Below the pieces are notes generated by a model that was not told the origin of the DNA, made no database searches, and saw nothing but the letters and a program-made list of their open reading frames with translations. The position numbers and the translations under genes were made by a program. From Saprospira grandis (GTDB lineage Bacteria; Bacteroidota; Bacteroidia; Chitinophagales; Saprospiraceae), in NCBI RefSeq assembly GCF_027594745.1, contig NZ_CP110854.1:62001-126000 (forward strand): DNA of 64,000 nt, written 5' to 3'. This document shows, piece by piece, positions 34,501-42,605 of this stretch. How positions within the stretch are numbered: the first letter of the stretch is position 1; every line of letters begins with the position of its first letter.

Positions 34501-36042
34501 GTCAAAGTCAGAGCTATCTAGACCAATGTACAAAGAGTCTGTACAAGCAGGAATAACATAGCTAAACCAAACATCAGCAGCACTATTACCAATGGTGTTG
34601 GTATAGCAAATGCCAGTGTTACCCATCATGCTATAAGGAGTGCTATCAATAGAAATAGCCAAATTGAAAGAGTCACCAGCAGGTACAGAAGTACAGTTGG
34701 TAGTAAAGGCAACAGGACCCACCCAGTTAGAAGTGTTGGCTCCGCTTCCAGCAGGGCTATAGCTGCCTGCAGGATATACAGATGCACAGCTACCGTTGCT
34801 GCTACAACCATCATTGGCATTGGGGCCAGATAGCGTCCAATCCGCTACATTGAAAGTAGCAGAAGGGTTAGCAGAACCCATACGATAAGCCCAACCATCT
34901 AGGTATTCCCAAGCTTGGCCTGTACCATCAGTGTTCACATCACCAAATACATCAATTACAGTCGTGTTTTCATACAACTCAATGGCGTCATCACCATTTA
35001 CGTTTACTGTACCGTCGATGATATCGGCATCAAAGCCCATGTAATCACGGAAGCCAGCAGAGTCACTCGCTACATAAATACGAGTACCCGCTACTGCAGG
35101 ACCAGAAGGAAAGTTCATTTCCGGACCAGCCGTGGTTCCGCTACCATTGTTGGCAGAACTCAAACCATAAATAGAAAGGTCTGCAACATCATTGATGACT
35201 ACCACCTCTACAAATTTAGGCGTACCGCCAGTCAAAGGACCGTCCATTACACCAGCAATAGCCATGTTGGTGCTAGTTCCTGTACCCGCACCGCAGTAGT
35301 CACGTACATAAACCTCATAGGCCGTGGCAGGCATCAAGCCCGTTGCAGTATAAGGGTTCATGGCCGTTACTGTTCCAGACATAGGCATGTTGCCCGCAGC
35401 AACTACAGCTACTTCTGCCTGAGCAGCACCACCTGTGGTCCAAGCTACCTCCGCAGAGTTAGCCGTTACATTGCTTACCATCAAGCCTGTAGGATCCAAA
35501 CAGGGAGGCGCACCAATGCTTACATCATCAATCAACCAGTTGTCTCCATCATCCTGCTCCATCACAAAAGCAACATAAATAGACTGGCCCACATAAGCAC
35601 TCAAATCTACTGTTTTCACGCTATAAGTAGTCGTAAAGTCAGCCTCTCCTTGAGTGTCTACAATGGTAAATGTGCTGGTATCTGTCTGAGAGCTAGTAGA
35701 TACCCGAACCGTGTAAACAGTTCCGAAAGATCCAGAAAAACCCTGCTTCTGATAAAAAGTCAAATCACTGTTCCCCGCCGTAATAGCTACCGATGGAGTC
35801 ACCATCCAGTCTACCGCATTACCGCCGGTTACATTCTCAAAACGTACCCTTGCAGCCTGAGACCCACCATTTGCATCAGTATCAGCCACCCAAGACTGGG
35901 CCGTACCAATACCGTTGTCAAAAATAGCCCAACCCGCAGGAGGTACACTGCCTTCAAAATCTTCGCTCAACTGCGCAGACAAAATGCCGCTAGAAAAGCA
36001 AAGACCCAAAAAGAGCAGCCAACTCAATTGTAGTTTTCGCAT
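31588..36042 (-). CDS. Giant T9SS-secreted protein with six tandem PPC-like domains
   Basis: A 1484-residue secreted protein. Signal peptide residues 1-23. An N-terminal choice-of-anchor/MAM-like jelly roll (EDFEGSVPPAGWAIFDNG) is followed by a fibronectin III-like segment (~185-250) and a lamin-tail-like region (~275-420). Six imperfect tandem repeats of about 128 residues span ~450-1219. Each has a CYxNxIGN start, DVWFxYxI, LDSSDYDTYLRVYAAD, DDDGG and GDTIYILVEGFSGNNGNYVL; these are pre-peptidase C-terminal (PPC) type and Asp-rich, probably calcium-binding. A CARDB-like domain, a SprB-type repeat (GGTMPYSYIWTNGST) and a type A T9SS sorting domain (LFPNPADQQVTLSFEL) close it. No catalytic domain seen; a surface adhesin is likely. 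Confidence 0.88.
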   Translation of the reverse strand: MRKLQLSWLLFLGLCFSSGILSAQLSEDFEGSVPPAGWAIFDNGIGTAQSWVADTDANGGSQAARVRFENVTGGNAVDWMVTPSVAITAGNSDLTFYQKQGFSGSFGTVYTVRVSTSSQTDTSTFTIVDTQGEADFTTTYSVKTVDLSAYVGQSIYVAFVMEQDDGDNWLIDDVSIGAPPCLDPTGLMVSNVTANSAEVAWTTGGAAQAEVAVVAAGNMPMSGTVTAMNPYTATGLMPATAYEVYVRDYCGAGTGTSTNMAIAGVMDGPLTGGTPKFVEVVVINDVADLSIYGLSSANNGSGTTAGPEMNFPSGPAVAGTRIYVASDSAGFRDYMGFDADIIDGTVNVNGDDAIELYENTTVIDVFGDVNTDGTGQAWEYLDGWAYRMGSANPSATFNVADWTLSGPNANDGCSSNGSCASVYPAGSYSPAGSGANTSNWVGPVAFTTNCTSVPAGDSFNLAISIDSTPYSMMGNTGICYTNTIGNSAADVWFSYVIPACTDSLYIGLDSSDFDTYLRVYAADGMTQLDADDDDGAAATSRLELAITGNANYNEGDTIYILVEGFSSNTGNFVLDVQATSGNPAGNMMSSALTVGSLPYNNAGSTVCYTDEIGNASNDVWFMYIIESCTDSLIVSLDSSNYDTYLRILDAAGNQLDFDDDGGVGATSREVISVFSDTDYNEGDTIFIVVEGFSGNNGDYVLDISRTTGTPPNDMASGAMMVAAAPASFSGNTSCYSNTIGNTAADAWFMYIIEPCTDSLYVDLSNSMFDTYLRIYAADTVTLLDDDDDGGFSTRSLLELDVTNDPDYNIGDTIFIVVEGFGSNSGMFQLDVMRTRNYTPGDVAADAINIASLPFVDSANTASGCYSNSIGNTSNDVWYQYIIGNCTNDLTISLDSSDYDTYLRVYAADAMTQIAFNDDGGVGTTSRLDINVATSTDFNDGDTIYILVEGFSGNNGNYVLEVSSTVGNLAGDSISTALPIVAMDTLTGNTGCYTNTAGQSSNDVWFWYVVENCRDSIAISLDGSDFDTYLSVFAADGTTVLASDDNGAANSNAYVMIDLPNTATVNDGDTLYFLVEGAGAATGNYQISLETTQNTGAGDMANDAMVISSLPYSNSGSTDGCYNNSIGNSSNDVWFQYVIDTCTNSIMIGLDSSDYDTYLRVYAADAMTQLAFNDDGGFSTTSQLTLDVANDTTFNEGDTIYILVEGFSSSNGNYVLDVSRMDCNGTVDAAAALTGLMPTYCEGEDATGQLVIYNLGTDTLAAANYSITAAGIPVATGTENNIPAGDSAIVTVGPLPVPAGSITLVATVTAAGDVDANNDVDSFSITVFPAPSVSTTDNGDGTATADVTGGTMPYSYIWTNGSTSDTVVATGLQTVTVTDANGCQDSASVTIVVALTNVAGLEQIQLFPNPADQQVTLSFELAESRNLELQVVALNGQVVYSQTLTQVGQQSYTIPTAELAPAMYMVRIIDTEARTQATQPLVIKR
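32385..34690 (-). repeat. Six imperfect ~384-bp coding repeats
   Basis: DNA-level tandem repetition underlying the six PPC-like domains of the T9SS protein. Strings such as gcataaacgcggaggtaagt recur in several units. Copy 5 is the most diverged (CYTNTAGQ, and DDNGA replacing DDDGG). Confidence 0.85.
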
Positions 36043-36256
36043 AAATAAAATGTTGTTATAAAATAGTTAGAAAATATATTTTGGACACAAAAAAACCTAC
36101 ACGCCTCTACTTACTATAGAGTGGTTAGGTTTGCTTGTTAATATAGGCTTCTATGCCCAAAACGGCTCTAATATAAGCTTTTGTTAGCAAATTGTAAAGT
36201 ATTTACGACTCTCTAACTGTCACTTTTTTTTATTTTATAGTACATAATTTTTTCTT
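36043..36256. other. AT-rich upstream region of the giant T9SS gene
   Basis: AT-rich, with short imperfect inverted repeats (acctacac...gttaggttt). It presumably holds the minus-strand promoter. No gene seen. Confidence 0.35.
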
Positions 36257-36432
36257 TTTTTGGGGCTGCCCCTCCCTTTGGTCGGGTCGGGCCATTGCGC
36301 AGCTCGCAAGCCTGCTCGGCCCTTCGGCGGCTGCGCAGCCTCGGTCTGCCGCCTACGGCGGCCCTGCTACAGCCCCTCAGCCGGGGCGGCCTGCTCTGCT
36401 TTGGGCCTTCTGCAATGGCTTGGGCGCTGACC
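36257..36432 (+). repeat. Modular palindromic intergenic element
   Basis: Plus-strand copy starting tttttttggggctgcccc. Arms are ggctgcgcagcc and gccgcctacggcggc. The distal part is diverged, ending around ttctgcaatggcttgggcg. Confidence 0.82.
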
Positions 36433-36443
36433 TTTGCCCTAAA

Positions 36444-36475
36444 CAAAAAAGCGGTAGTGCTGTCGCACTACCGCC
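36444..36475 (-). terminator. Terminator of the 36487-36939 gene
   Basis: gcggtagtgc / gcactaccgc stem with a six-residue T run on the minus strand, just beyond the gene stop. Confidence 0.85.
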
Positions 36476-36486
36476 CCCTAAATGAG

Positions 36487-36939
36487 CTATTTTTTTCTGG
36501 ACCAAAATCGCCAGAATTTTCTTTTCCTTTTTCGCTTTTTGGGCTTCTTTTTTGGCCTATAATCTGCCAAAACTTCTGCTATATTCAGTTTCAAACTGTC
36601 ATTCATCAAAAAGCTTTGCCCTTCCATCCCAATCTCTAACGTCAAAAGGTCCAAGGGGGCCAATTTTATCTCGCTTACCCAAAGTAAGGCATAGCCCGCT
36701 TTTTGTCCCTGCAAAATATACTGCCCTGGCGGAATATTATAAATAGAGAAATGCCCCTTGCTATCTGTCGAAGCACTAAGCTGTATGGCCCCATCCAAGG
36801 TCAATAAACTCAATTGCATGTCCACTAAGGGATCTGAAGAAAGCTCGTCGTAAATGCGGCCGCCAAGGGCGGCCTCTTCTTGGCCCAAAAGGACTAGAGC
36901 ATAAAAAAAACTAAGGAGAAAGACTAGGGTTTTAGGCAT
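36487..36939 (-). CDS. Secreted protein with carboxypeptidase-regulatory-like domain
   Basis: A 150-residue protein with signal peptide (MPKTLVFLLSFFYALVLLG, cleaved near residue 19). One CarboxypepD_reg/transthyretin-like beta domain lies at ~25-100 (LGGRIYDELSSDPLVDMQLS, GHFSIYNIPPGQYILQGQKAGY). The C-terminal tail is strongly basic (KKKPKKRKRKRKFWRFW), unusual for an exported protein, and may bind membrane lipids or polysaccharide. It starts 10 bp after the folC stop on the same strand, so the two are probably one operon. Confidence 0.75.
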   Translation of the reverse strand: MPKTLVFLLSFFYALVLLGQEEAALGGRIYDELSSDPLVDMQLSLLTLDGAIQLSASTDSKGHFSIYNIPPGQYILQGQKAGYALLWVSEIKLAPLDLLTLEIGMEGQSFLMNDSLKLNIAEVLADYRPKKKPKKRKRKRKFWRFWSRKK

Positions 36940-36949
36940 GGCAGTTCGT

Positions 36950-38257
36950 TTATAAAATTTCGGCTACTACAAAAATACTGCCTCCCACAAATATAATATC
37001 CTCTTTTTGGGCCTGGGCTTTAGCTGCGGCCAAAGCTGCGGCTACGCTCTCATGGGCGCTTCCCTTTAGACCAAAATTAGCAGCTTCTTGGGCCAGTTGC
37101 TGAGCAGGCTTGGCTCTGGGAATTTGCGCCGCAGCAAAGTAGTAGTTGGCCGCCTTGGGCAGGGCCGCCAAAATCTTCTCGGCCGATTTATCCCGAACCA
37201 TTCCAAAAACAAAATGCAGTTGCGCATATTCCATTTTAGCCAACATCTGCCCCAAATAACGCAGACCATCTACATTATGGGCCGAATCGCAAAGTAGCAT
37301 GGGCGGCCCCTCTTCCAATAGCTGCCAACGGCCCATAAATCCCGTTAAGGAGCGAATATTCGCTAAGGCAAATTTTATTTTCTCTTCCGAAAACTCAATC
37401 AGCTGCTTTTCCTGCATTAGATGCAGGGCCGCCAAGGCCAAACGCAGATTGAAAAACTGAAAATCTCCTGCTAGGTCCAGAAAAATATCCGCAGCAGCTA
37501 AATGTCTATATTGGTAATTATAGTAGCCACCCAATAAGTTTTCTTCGCCTTTATTTAGTTGGACCAATTCCTCGGCATAGTAAAGTGGGGCCTGCTCGGC
37601 CTTGGCTTTTTGCGCAAAAGCTTGGGCAATTTCTTCGCTCTGTCGCTCGCCAATAATGACTGGAGTTTGGGCCTTGATGATGCCCGCCTTTTCGCCAGCA
37701 ATTAGCCCTAGGCTTTCGCCCAAAATATCACTATGGTCCCAACCAATGTTTGTAATCAGACTGAGCTCGGGCGAAATAATATTGGTGGAGTCTAAACGCC
37801 CCCCCAAGCCCGTTTCAATAATGGCCCAATCTACTTTTTGCTGGGCAAAATAATGAAAGGCCATGCCTACAGTCAACTCAAAAAAAGAGAGCTGCTGGTC
37901 CAAAATAAATTCCTCTTGCTCCCCTACAAAATTGACCACCTCTTCCTCCGAGATGTACTGCCCGTTAATTTTTATTCGCTCTCTAAAGTCTTTATAATGA
38001 GGCGAACTATATACCCCCACTTTATAGCCCTGGGCTTGTAGCAAAGCGGCCAAAACATGGGTGGTCGAGCCCTTGCCATTGGTGCCCGCAATATGGACCG
38101 AGCGAAACTTTTTTTCGGGCGCCCCCAAGCGTTCCGATAAGCGCCAACTGTTGTCTAAGGTCTTTTTAAAGGCTGTACTCCCCTGCCGCTGAAACATAGG
38201 GAGCTGAGCATATAAAAAATCTAAGGCCTCTTGATAAGAGCGGTTATTCTTCTTCAT
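36950..38257 (-). CDS. folC: Folylpolyglutamate / dihydrofolate synthase
   Basis: FolC adds glutamate to folates, and in its bifunctional form makes dihydrofolate from dihydropteroate. The 435-residue protein is a Mur-ligase relative. It has the ATP-binding loop HIAGTNGKGSTTHVLAAL near residues 53-70, YSSPHYKDFRERIKING, ETGLGGRLDSTNII and NIGWDHSDILG. The C-terminal domain includes LCDSAHNVDGLRYLG. The start codon overlaps the end of the upstream lipoprotein gene by 14 bases, indicating an operon with it. The product would serve the folate pools used by ThyA and PanB (encoded at 15.6 and 21.0 kb). Confidence 0.95.
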   Translation of the reverse strand: MKKNNRSYQEALDFLYAQLPMFQRQGSTAFKKTLDNSWRLSERLGAPEKKFRSVHIAGTNGKGSTTHVLAALLQAQGYKVGVYSSPHYKDFRERIKINGQYISEEEVVNFVGEQEEFILDQQLSFFELTVGMAFHYFAQQKVDWAIIETGLGGRLDSTNIISPELSLITNIGWDHSDILGESLGLIAGEKAGIIKAQTPVIIGERQSEEIAQAFAQKAKAEQAPLYYAEELVQLNKGEENLLGGYYNYQYRHLAAADIFLDLAGDFQFFNLRLALAALHLMQEKQLIEFSEEKIKFALANIRSLTGFMGRWQLLEEGPPMLLCDSAHNVDGLRYLGQMLAKMEYAQLHFVFGMVRDKSAEKILAALPKAANYYFAAAQIPRAKPAQQLAQEAANFGLKGSAHESVAAALAAAKAQAQKEDIIFVGGSIFVVAEIL

Positions 38258-38771
38258 TTGTTTGTCTTAAGGTCAGACTGATTACCGTATAACTTTTGCT
38301 CGTCAATTTGTCAATTTGGGCGGTAAAGCCATCTTGCAACAAAAGCGGTTGATTGTACTCAAAATTGGGGGCTCTGCGCCCAAATAGCTCGGCATAGTTG
38401 CCCAACATACTAAGCTGCGGATGCGATTGGCCCAATTGTAAGAAAATCCCCGCCAAAAGTCTAGCGCAATCGCTAGGCGGCAAATCGGCTGGAATAGGGT
38501 CTTGGCTGTCGTCTATCTCAAAATGTAGTTCTTGGACCAAATCCTTACAGCCCTTTTGTAAAAAACGGACCTTAATCGGATAGCGCAAAATGCCATCGAG
38601 CTCAAAGTTTTCGCTAGAACCGCCCTCAAAACTTTCATATTGATAGTTTTTGATGAGCGAAAGCTCTTGGGGAAAAACAGCTGGAAATTCGGTAAAGGTA
38701 CAGCCTTTTTCCTCACCTTTACAAGACCAAAGCAGCCCAAGCAGCAGTAGCCCCAAACATAGTTTTTTCAT
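38244..38771 (-). CDS. Hypothetical lipoprotein upstream of folC
   Basis: A 175-residue lipoprotein from the ATG that gives MKKLCLGLLLLGLLWSCKG, with lipobox LLWSC and Cys 17. Further in-frame ATGs up to 38807 would put extra residues before the signal peptide, so this start is preferred. The mature part is unremarkable alpha/beta with paired cysteines (QKGCKDLVQELHF, SDCARLLAGIF). Family not recognised. Its last 14 bases overlap folC. Confidence 0.65.
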   Translation of the reverse strand: MKKLCLGLLLLGLLWSCKGEEKGCTFTEFPAVFPQELSLIKNYQYESFEGGSSENFELDGILRYPIKVRFLQKGCKDLVQELHFEIDDSQDPIPADLPPSDCARLLAGIFLQLGQSHPQLSMLGNYAELFGRRAPNFEYNQPLLLQDGFTAQIDKLTSKSYTVISLTLRQTNEEE

Positions 38772-38851
38772 GAATGTAGTCATTGTTTTGAGGGAGCAAA
38801 TTAGCATTTTTTTGCCCTTTTCTAAAATCCTTTGGGGCTTATGTATGGGGC

Positions 38852-39126
38852 CAAGAGCTGCTTGGCCTAGCGATGTGCAGCAGTGGCCGAAGGCCAGACC
38901 AAGGCGCTTTGCGCCGCAGGGCCGAGCGAATAGCGAGCTGCGAAACGTAGCGCCGACGACCGAAGGGAGGCGGAGGCCCCAAAAACAGCAGGGAGCTGCG
39001 AAACGACAACAAGGCCTTCAGGCCGCAGTTCGACGACCGAAGGGAGTAACCGCCGACGAGCGAAGGGAGGCGACAACAAGCCCTTTAGGGCGCAGTTCGA
39101 CGACTGAAAGGAGTAACGCCCCAAAA
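38852..39126 (-). repeat. Compound modular palindromic intergenic element with tandem third modules
   Basis: Minus-strand element. A full unit (ggcgctttgcgcc arm) ends ggcggaggccccaaaaac at about 38987. Two further units of about 65 bp follow, each with cagttcgacgac...gagtaac (about 39022-39050 and 39090-39117), and it ends gccccaaaaaaa. It shows stepwise tandem growth of the element. Confidence 0.85.
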
Positions 39127-39133
39127 AAACAAA

Positions 39134-39162
39134 AACCAGAAAGCCTCGAAAGACTTTCTGGT
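39134..39162 (-). terminator. Terminator of groESL
   Basis: aaccagaaag / ctttctggtt stem around a 10-nt loop with a T-rich tail on the minus strand. Confidence 0.85.
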
Positions 39163-39187
39163 TGATAAAATGATTTGGGGAGATGAT

Positions 39188-40828
39188 TTACATCATGCCG
39201 CCCATACCGGGAGGCATTCCACCGCCGGGCATGCTAGCAGCGCCATTCTCCTCGGGAATATCGTTGATTACGCATTCGGTAGTCAAGACCATACCCGCAA
39301 TAGAACCAGCGTTTTCTAGGGCTACGCGGCTTACTTTAGTGGGGTCGATTACACCAGCTTCTTTGAGGTCTTGGTAAGTTTCGGTGCGGGCGTTGTAGCC
39401 AAATGCGCCTTCGCCTTCCAATACCTTCATGATCACTACAGAACCTTCTACGCCAGCATTGCTTGCGATGGTGCGTAGGGGAGCTTCTAGAGCCGTGCGA
39501 ACGATGTTGATACCAGCAGTTTCATCATCATTTTCGCCTTCTGCGCCATCTAGGGCAGTTACCGAGCGGAGAAGAGCCACTCCACCACCAGGAACGATAC
39601 CTTCTTCTACGGCAGCGCGGGTAGCGTGAAGTGCGTCATCTACACGGTCTTTTTTCTCTTTCATTTCTACTTCAGTAGGGGCACCTACATAAAGAACAGC
39701 TACACCGCCAGCCAATTTGGCCAAACGCTCTTGTAGTTTTTCTTTGTCGTACTCCGAGCTACTGTTTTCCATTTGGACCTTGATTTGGGCCACCCGAGCA
39801 TCTACCTGCTCTTGCTTGCCTTCGCCATTCACGATAGTTGTGTTGTCCTTGTCTACAGTGACGCGCTCAGAGCTACCAAGATGGTGCAATTCTACGTTTT
39901 CTAGGCTATAGCCAGTCTCTTCAGAGATTACGGTACCTCCAGTGAGGATTGCGATATCTTCGAGCATAGCTTTGCGGCGATCGCCAAAGCCAGGAGCTTT
40001 TACGGCAACCACCTTGAGGCCCAAACGGATGCGGTTGACCACCAAAGTGCTCAAAGCCTGAGAATCTACATCTTCGGCAATGATGACCAAGGGACGGCTA
40101 GCGCCATGGGCTTTTTCTAGTACGGGAACCAGCTGTTGTACATTGCTGATTTTCTTATCGTGAATGAGGATGAGAGGAGACTCATACTCACATTCCATCG
40201 TTTCGGTGTTGGTGACGAAGTAAGGAGAAAGGTAACCACGGTCAAACTGCATACCCACCACTTTAGTCACATAAGTTTCGCGACCTTTGGCTTCTTCTAC
40301 AGTAATTACCCCATTGGTGCTTACTTCTTTCATTGCTTCGGCAATGAGTTTTCCGATTTCGGGATCGTTATTGGCCGAAATAGTGGCTACTTGCTCAATT
40401 TTATTGAAGTTGTCGCCAACGATTTCAGAACTTTCTTTAAGAGCAGCAACTACCTTAGTTACGGCCTTATCAATACCTCTTTTGAGGTCCATAGGATTGG
40501 CACCAGCAGCTACCAATTTCATTCCTGCATTGACCATAGCTTGGGCCAAAACAGTAGCTGTAGTGGTACCATCACCCGCTACATCTGCCGTGCGAGAGGC
40601 CACCTCTTTAGCCATTTGAGCCCCCATATTTTGGATGGGATCCTCTAGTTCTACCTCTTTGGCTACACTTACTCCATCCTTAGTGATATGAGGAGCGCCA
40701 AAGGCTTTCTGAATAATTACATTGCGACCTTTAGGGCCCAAAGTTACTTTAACGGCATCCGCCAAAGCGTTAATTCCTTCACGCAATTGAGTGCGTGCAT
40801 CTGTATTGAAGCTAATTTTTTTAGCCAT
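39188..40828 (-). CDS. groL: Chaperonin GroEL
   Basis: 60-kDa chaperonin forming the double-ring folding chamber. At 546 residues, signatures are VTLGPKGRNVIIQKAFGAPHI near the N-terminus, the ATP-binding VAGDGTTTATVLAQAM, the AAVEEGIVPGGGVALLR block, and the flexible C-terminal Gly/Met tail ending in GGMM. It lies 44 bp downstream of groES on the same strand, the standard groESL operon, and ends at a strong terminator. Single copy in this window. Confidence 0.98.
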   Translation of the reverse strand: MAKKISFNTDARTQLREGINALADAVKVTLGPKGRNVIIQKAFGAPHITKDGVSVAKEVELEDPIQNMGAQMAKEVASRTADVAGDGTTTATVLAQAMVNAGMKLVAAGANPMDLKRGIDKAVTKVVAALKESSEIVGDNFNKIEQVATISANNDPEIGKLIAEAMKEVSTNGVITVEEAKGRETYVTKVVGMQFDRGYLSPYFVTNTETMECEYESPLILIHDKKISNVQQLVPVLEKAHGASRPLVIIAEDVDSQALSTLVVNRIRLGLKVVAVKAPGFGDRRKAMLEDIAILTGGTVISEETGYSLENVELHHLGSSERVTVDKDNTTIVNGEGKQEQVDARVAQIKVQMENSSSEYDKEKLQERLAKLAGGVAVLYVGAPTEVEMKEKKDRVDDALHATRAAVEEGIVPGGGVALLRSVTALDGAEGENDDETAGINIVRTALEAPLRTIASNAGVEGSVVIMKVLEGEGAFGYNARTETYQDLKEAGVIDPTKVSRVALENAGSIAGMVLTTECVINDIPEENGAASMPGGGMPPGMGGMM

Positions 40829-40872
40829 GATATATTGCTAGTGTTTTAAAATTTGAGAAAAAAGATGAAAAC

Positions 40873-41139
40873 TTAGTCAAGAATAACAAGAATGTCATCC
40901 TCACGCATAATGAGGTAATCTTTTCCCTGATGGCTGATCTCTTGGCCAGCATATTTGCCATAAAGCACAACATCATCCACTTTTACAGTAAGGGCATTTC
41001 CGTCTTTACCTGGACCAACGGCCACTACTACGCCTCTCTGAGGCTTTTCTTTTGCCTGTTCGGGCAAGATAATACCACCTTTAGATTTTTCTTCAGCGGC
41101 GGCAGGTTGCACAACAACGCGATCGTTGATGGGTCTCAT
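40873..41139 (-). CDS. groES: Co-chaperonin GroES
   Basis: 10-kDa co-chaperonin that caps GroEL. At 88 residues it shows MRPINDRVVVQP, the mobile loop EEKSKGGIILPEQAKEKPQ near residues 16-34, and GKYAGQEISHQGKDYLIMREDDILV at the C-terminus. First gene of the groESL operon. The upstream region has no CIRCE element but a cluster of TGTCA/TGACA half-sites (separate entry). Confidence 0.97.
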   Translation of the reverse strand: MRPINDRVVVQPAAAEEKSKGGIILPEQAKEKPQRGVVVAVGPGKDGNALTVKVDDVVLYGKYAGQEISHQGKDYLIMREDDILVILD

Positions 41140-41287
41140 AGCTAAACTGTTTTTTAGTTATAGATGAATTCTTTTTTCAATAAAATGTCTGTCTTCTTTT
41201 GGCCCTTTTGGGCCCTAATTAAAGTCAGACAGCCCTCTATTAACAGCTCTTGTGCCAGTTGCCAAAAAGAAAAAAAAGGCTGCATTT

Positions 41288-41336
41288 TTGACAGAAAGCC
41301 GTTCTTTTTGTCAGTTTTCCCTGACAGTCCTGTCAG
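41288..41336 (-). promoter_or_regulatory. TGTCA/TGACA half-site cluster upstream of groESL
   Basis: On the minus strand the order is ctgacag-ga-ctgtcag (a 7-bp perfect palindrome), then actgacaaaaag, then tttctgtca: four half-sites in about 50 bp. It lies about 150-200 bp upstream of groES and downstream of the STAS gene stop. It is not followed by a T run, so it is unlikely to be a terminator. Confidence 0.45.
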
Positions 41337-41366
41337 TTTTTTTATCTGCCACTAGCTAGGCAGTTC

Positions 41367-42242
41367 TTAGGCAGGAACAACTTTGAGTTGCGTCCACTTA
41401 AAAGCTTGTTCTAAGGCATCTTGCATATGGCTTCGAGTACTTATTTTTCCTGTATCCACTCCTAGTTCTACAAGGGTTTGGGCAATGGCTGGAGAAATTC
41501 CCGACAAAATTGTTCGACAGCCCATTAGCGCAGCAGCTTTACTCACCTTTAAAAAGTAATTGGCCACCGCCGTATCCATAATCGCCACCCCACTAATATC
41601 TAAAATGAATACTTTGGTTTGTCGTTGAGCGACTTCATGGAGTACGGTAGACATAATATTTTGAGCCCTTAATGAATCTACAATGCCAACAACAGGCAGC
41701 AGTAATATTCCTTCCCAAATTGGAGTCACCGGAGTAGACAACTGACTGAGCATATCGTTCTGCTCTTGCAGCTGTTTATTCATCTCATTATTAAATGTAT
41801 CAATAGCCACAAAAACCCCAACACTGCTTGTTCGCTTAAAGGCTTGCATCAGCTCAAAGCTCGCTATTTTATAGTATACAAAGGCTTTCTCTATGATTTC
41901 ATTAAAGGCAAAAACGGCAGATAGGTAAGCCTCAAAAGGAAGGCCCATTTGTAAAAAGAACAAGACTAACTTTGAGCTATACTCAATAGAAGAGGCACAA
42001 ATTTCTACGCTAGTAATATGTTCCCAAAAACGATCCGATTGACGATCAAAAACAGAGACAACTTCTTCTGTATAAGCACTGCTATATTCGGGCTGAGTGG
42101 CCATCCAATGATGAAAGTCCTCAAAAATAGGCGCTTTATATTGCTTAATTTCTTTCATGGCCGAACGCACGAGAAGAAGATCTTCTTCTTCTAATAAAAA
42201 AATACTTCGATAACGCGCTGAGGTAATATTGACAATAGACAT
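41367..42242 (-). CDS. RsbR-like STAS regulator with N-terminal globin-fold sensor
   Basis: A 291-residue cytoplasmic regulator. The N-terminal ~150 residues are helical, with the layout of the RsbR N-terminal sensor (non-haem globin-like). The C-terminal ~120 residues are a STAS domain: VTPIWEGILLLPVVGIVDSLRAQ, ILDISGVAIMDTAVANYFLK with the phosphorylatable Thr/Ser region, and GCRTILSGISPAIAQTLVELGVD. The match to Bacillus RsbR co-antagonists is close in pattern. In Bacillus these form the stressosome with RsbS and RsbT. Neither partner is in the window, so its target here is unknown. It is upstream of groESL on the same strand, separated by 227 bp. Confidence 0.85.
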   Translation of the reverse strand: MSIVNITSARYRSIFLLEEEDLLLVRSAMKEIKQYKAPIFEDFHHWMATQPEYSSAYTEEVVSVFDRQSDRFWEHITSVEICASSIEYSSKLVLFFLQMGLPFEAYLSAVFAFNEIIEKAFVYYKIASFELMQAFKRTSSVGVFVAIDTFNNEMNKQLQEQNDMLSQLSTPVTPIWEGILLLPVVGIVDSLRAQNIMSTVLHEVAQRQTKVFILDISGVAIMDTAVANYFLKVSKAAALMGCRTILSGISPAIAQTLVELGVDTGKISTRSHMQDALEQAFKWTQLKVVPA

Positions 42243-42359
42243 AAGGGGCTATATGATAAAGGCTGTGTAAAAATATCGCTATCTGCGATTCATAGTAGGG
42301 AGTATATTTTTTTAGTTGGTCACTTTTTATTTTGAAAAACGAACGAAATAGGAGGATTA
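42243..42359. other. Spacer upstream of the RsbR-like gene
   Basis: AT-rich, with no gene seen. It presumably holds the minus-strand promoter. Confidence 0.3.
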
Positions 42360-42506
42360 TTTTTTGGGGCTGCCCCGCCCTGCGGGCGGGTCGGGCTGTC
42401 TCGCAGCTCGCTATTCGCTCGGCCCTTCGCCAGCTTCGCTGTCTCGGTCTGGCCTTCGGCCACTGCTGCCCATCCCTCAGCCTGCGGCCCTTCGGGCCTG
42501 TAGGAA
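42360..42506 (+). repeat. Modular palindromic intergenic element
   Basis: Plus-strand copy. Arms are gccctgcgggc, the slightly imperfect ccagcttcgctgt, ggccttcggcc and ggcccttcgggcc. It ends ctgtaggaatgc. Confidence 0.9.
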
Positions 42507-42605
42507 TGCAAAAGTTTAACAAAAAGCTAGGGGCCAAAAAGGAGCAAAAGCGCATGATAAATAATATCTTAGGTATCCTCATTTATTTTGATACGAATTC
42601 CCCAG

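Noticed and set aside
34915..36033. Antisense 372-codon ORF inside the giant T9SS gene
   Set aside because: Composition is Ser/Arg/Tyr/Thr-rich from antisense reading of a repetitive beta-protein gene; no family motif, and the sense frame has signal peptide, domains and sorting signal.
41140..41366. CIRCE element or sigma-54 promoter before groES
   Set aside because: No TTAGCACTC-N9-GAGTGCTAA. A tggcac...gc string is present, but GG-GC spacing is 7 rather than 10, and sigma-54 control of groESL is not expected.
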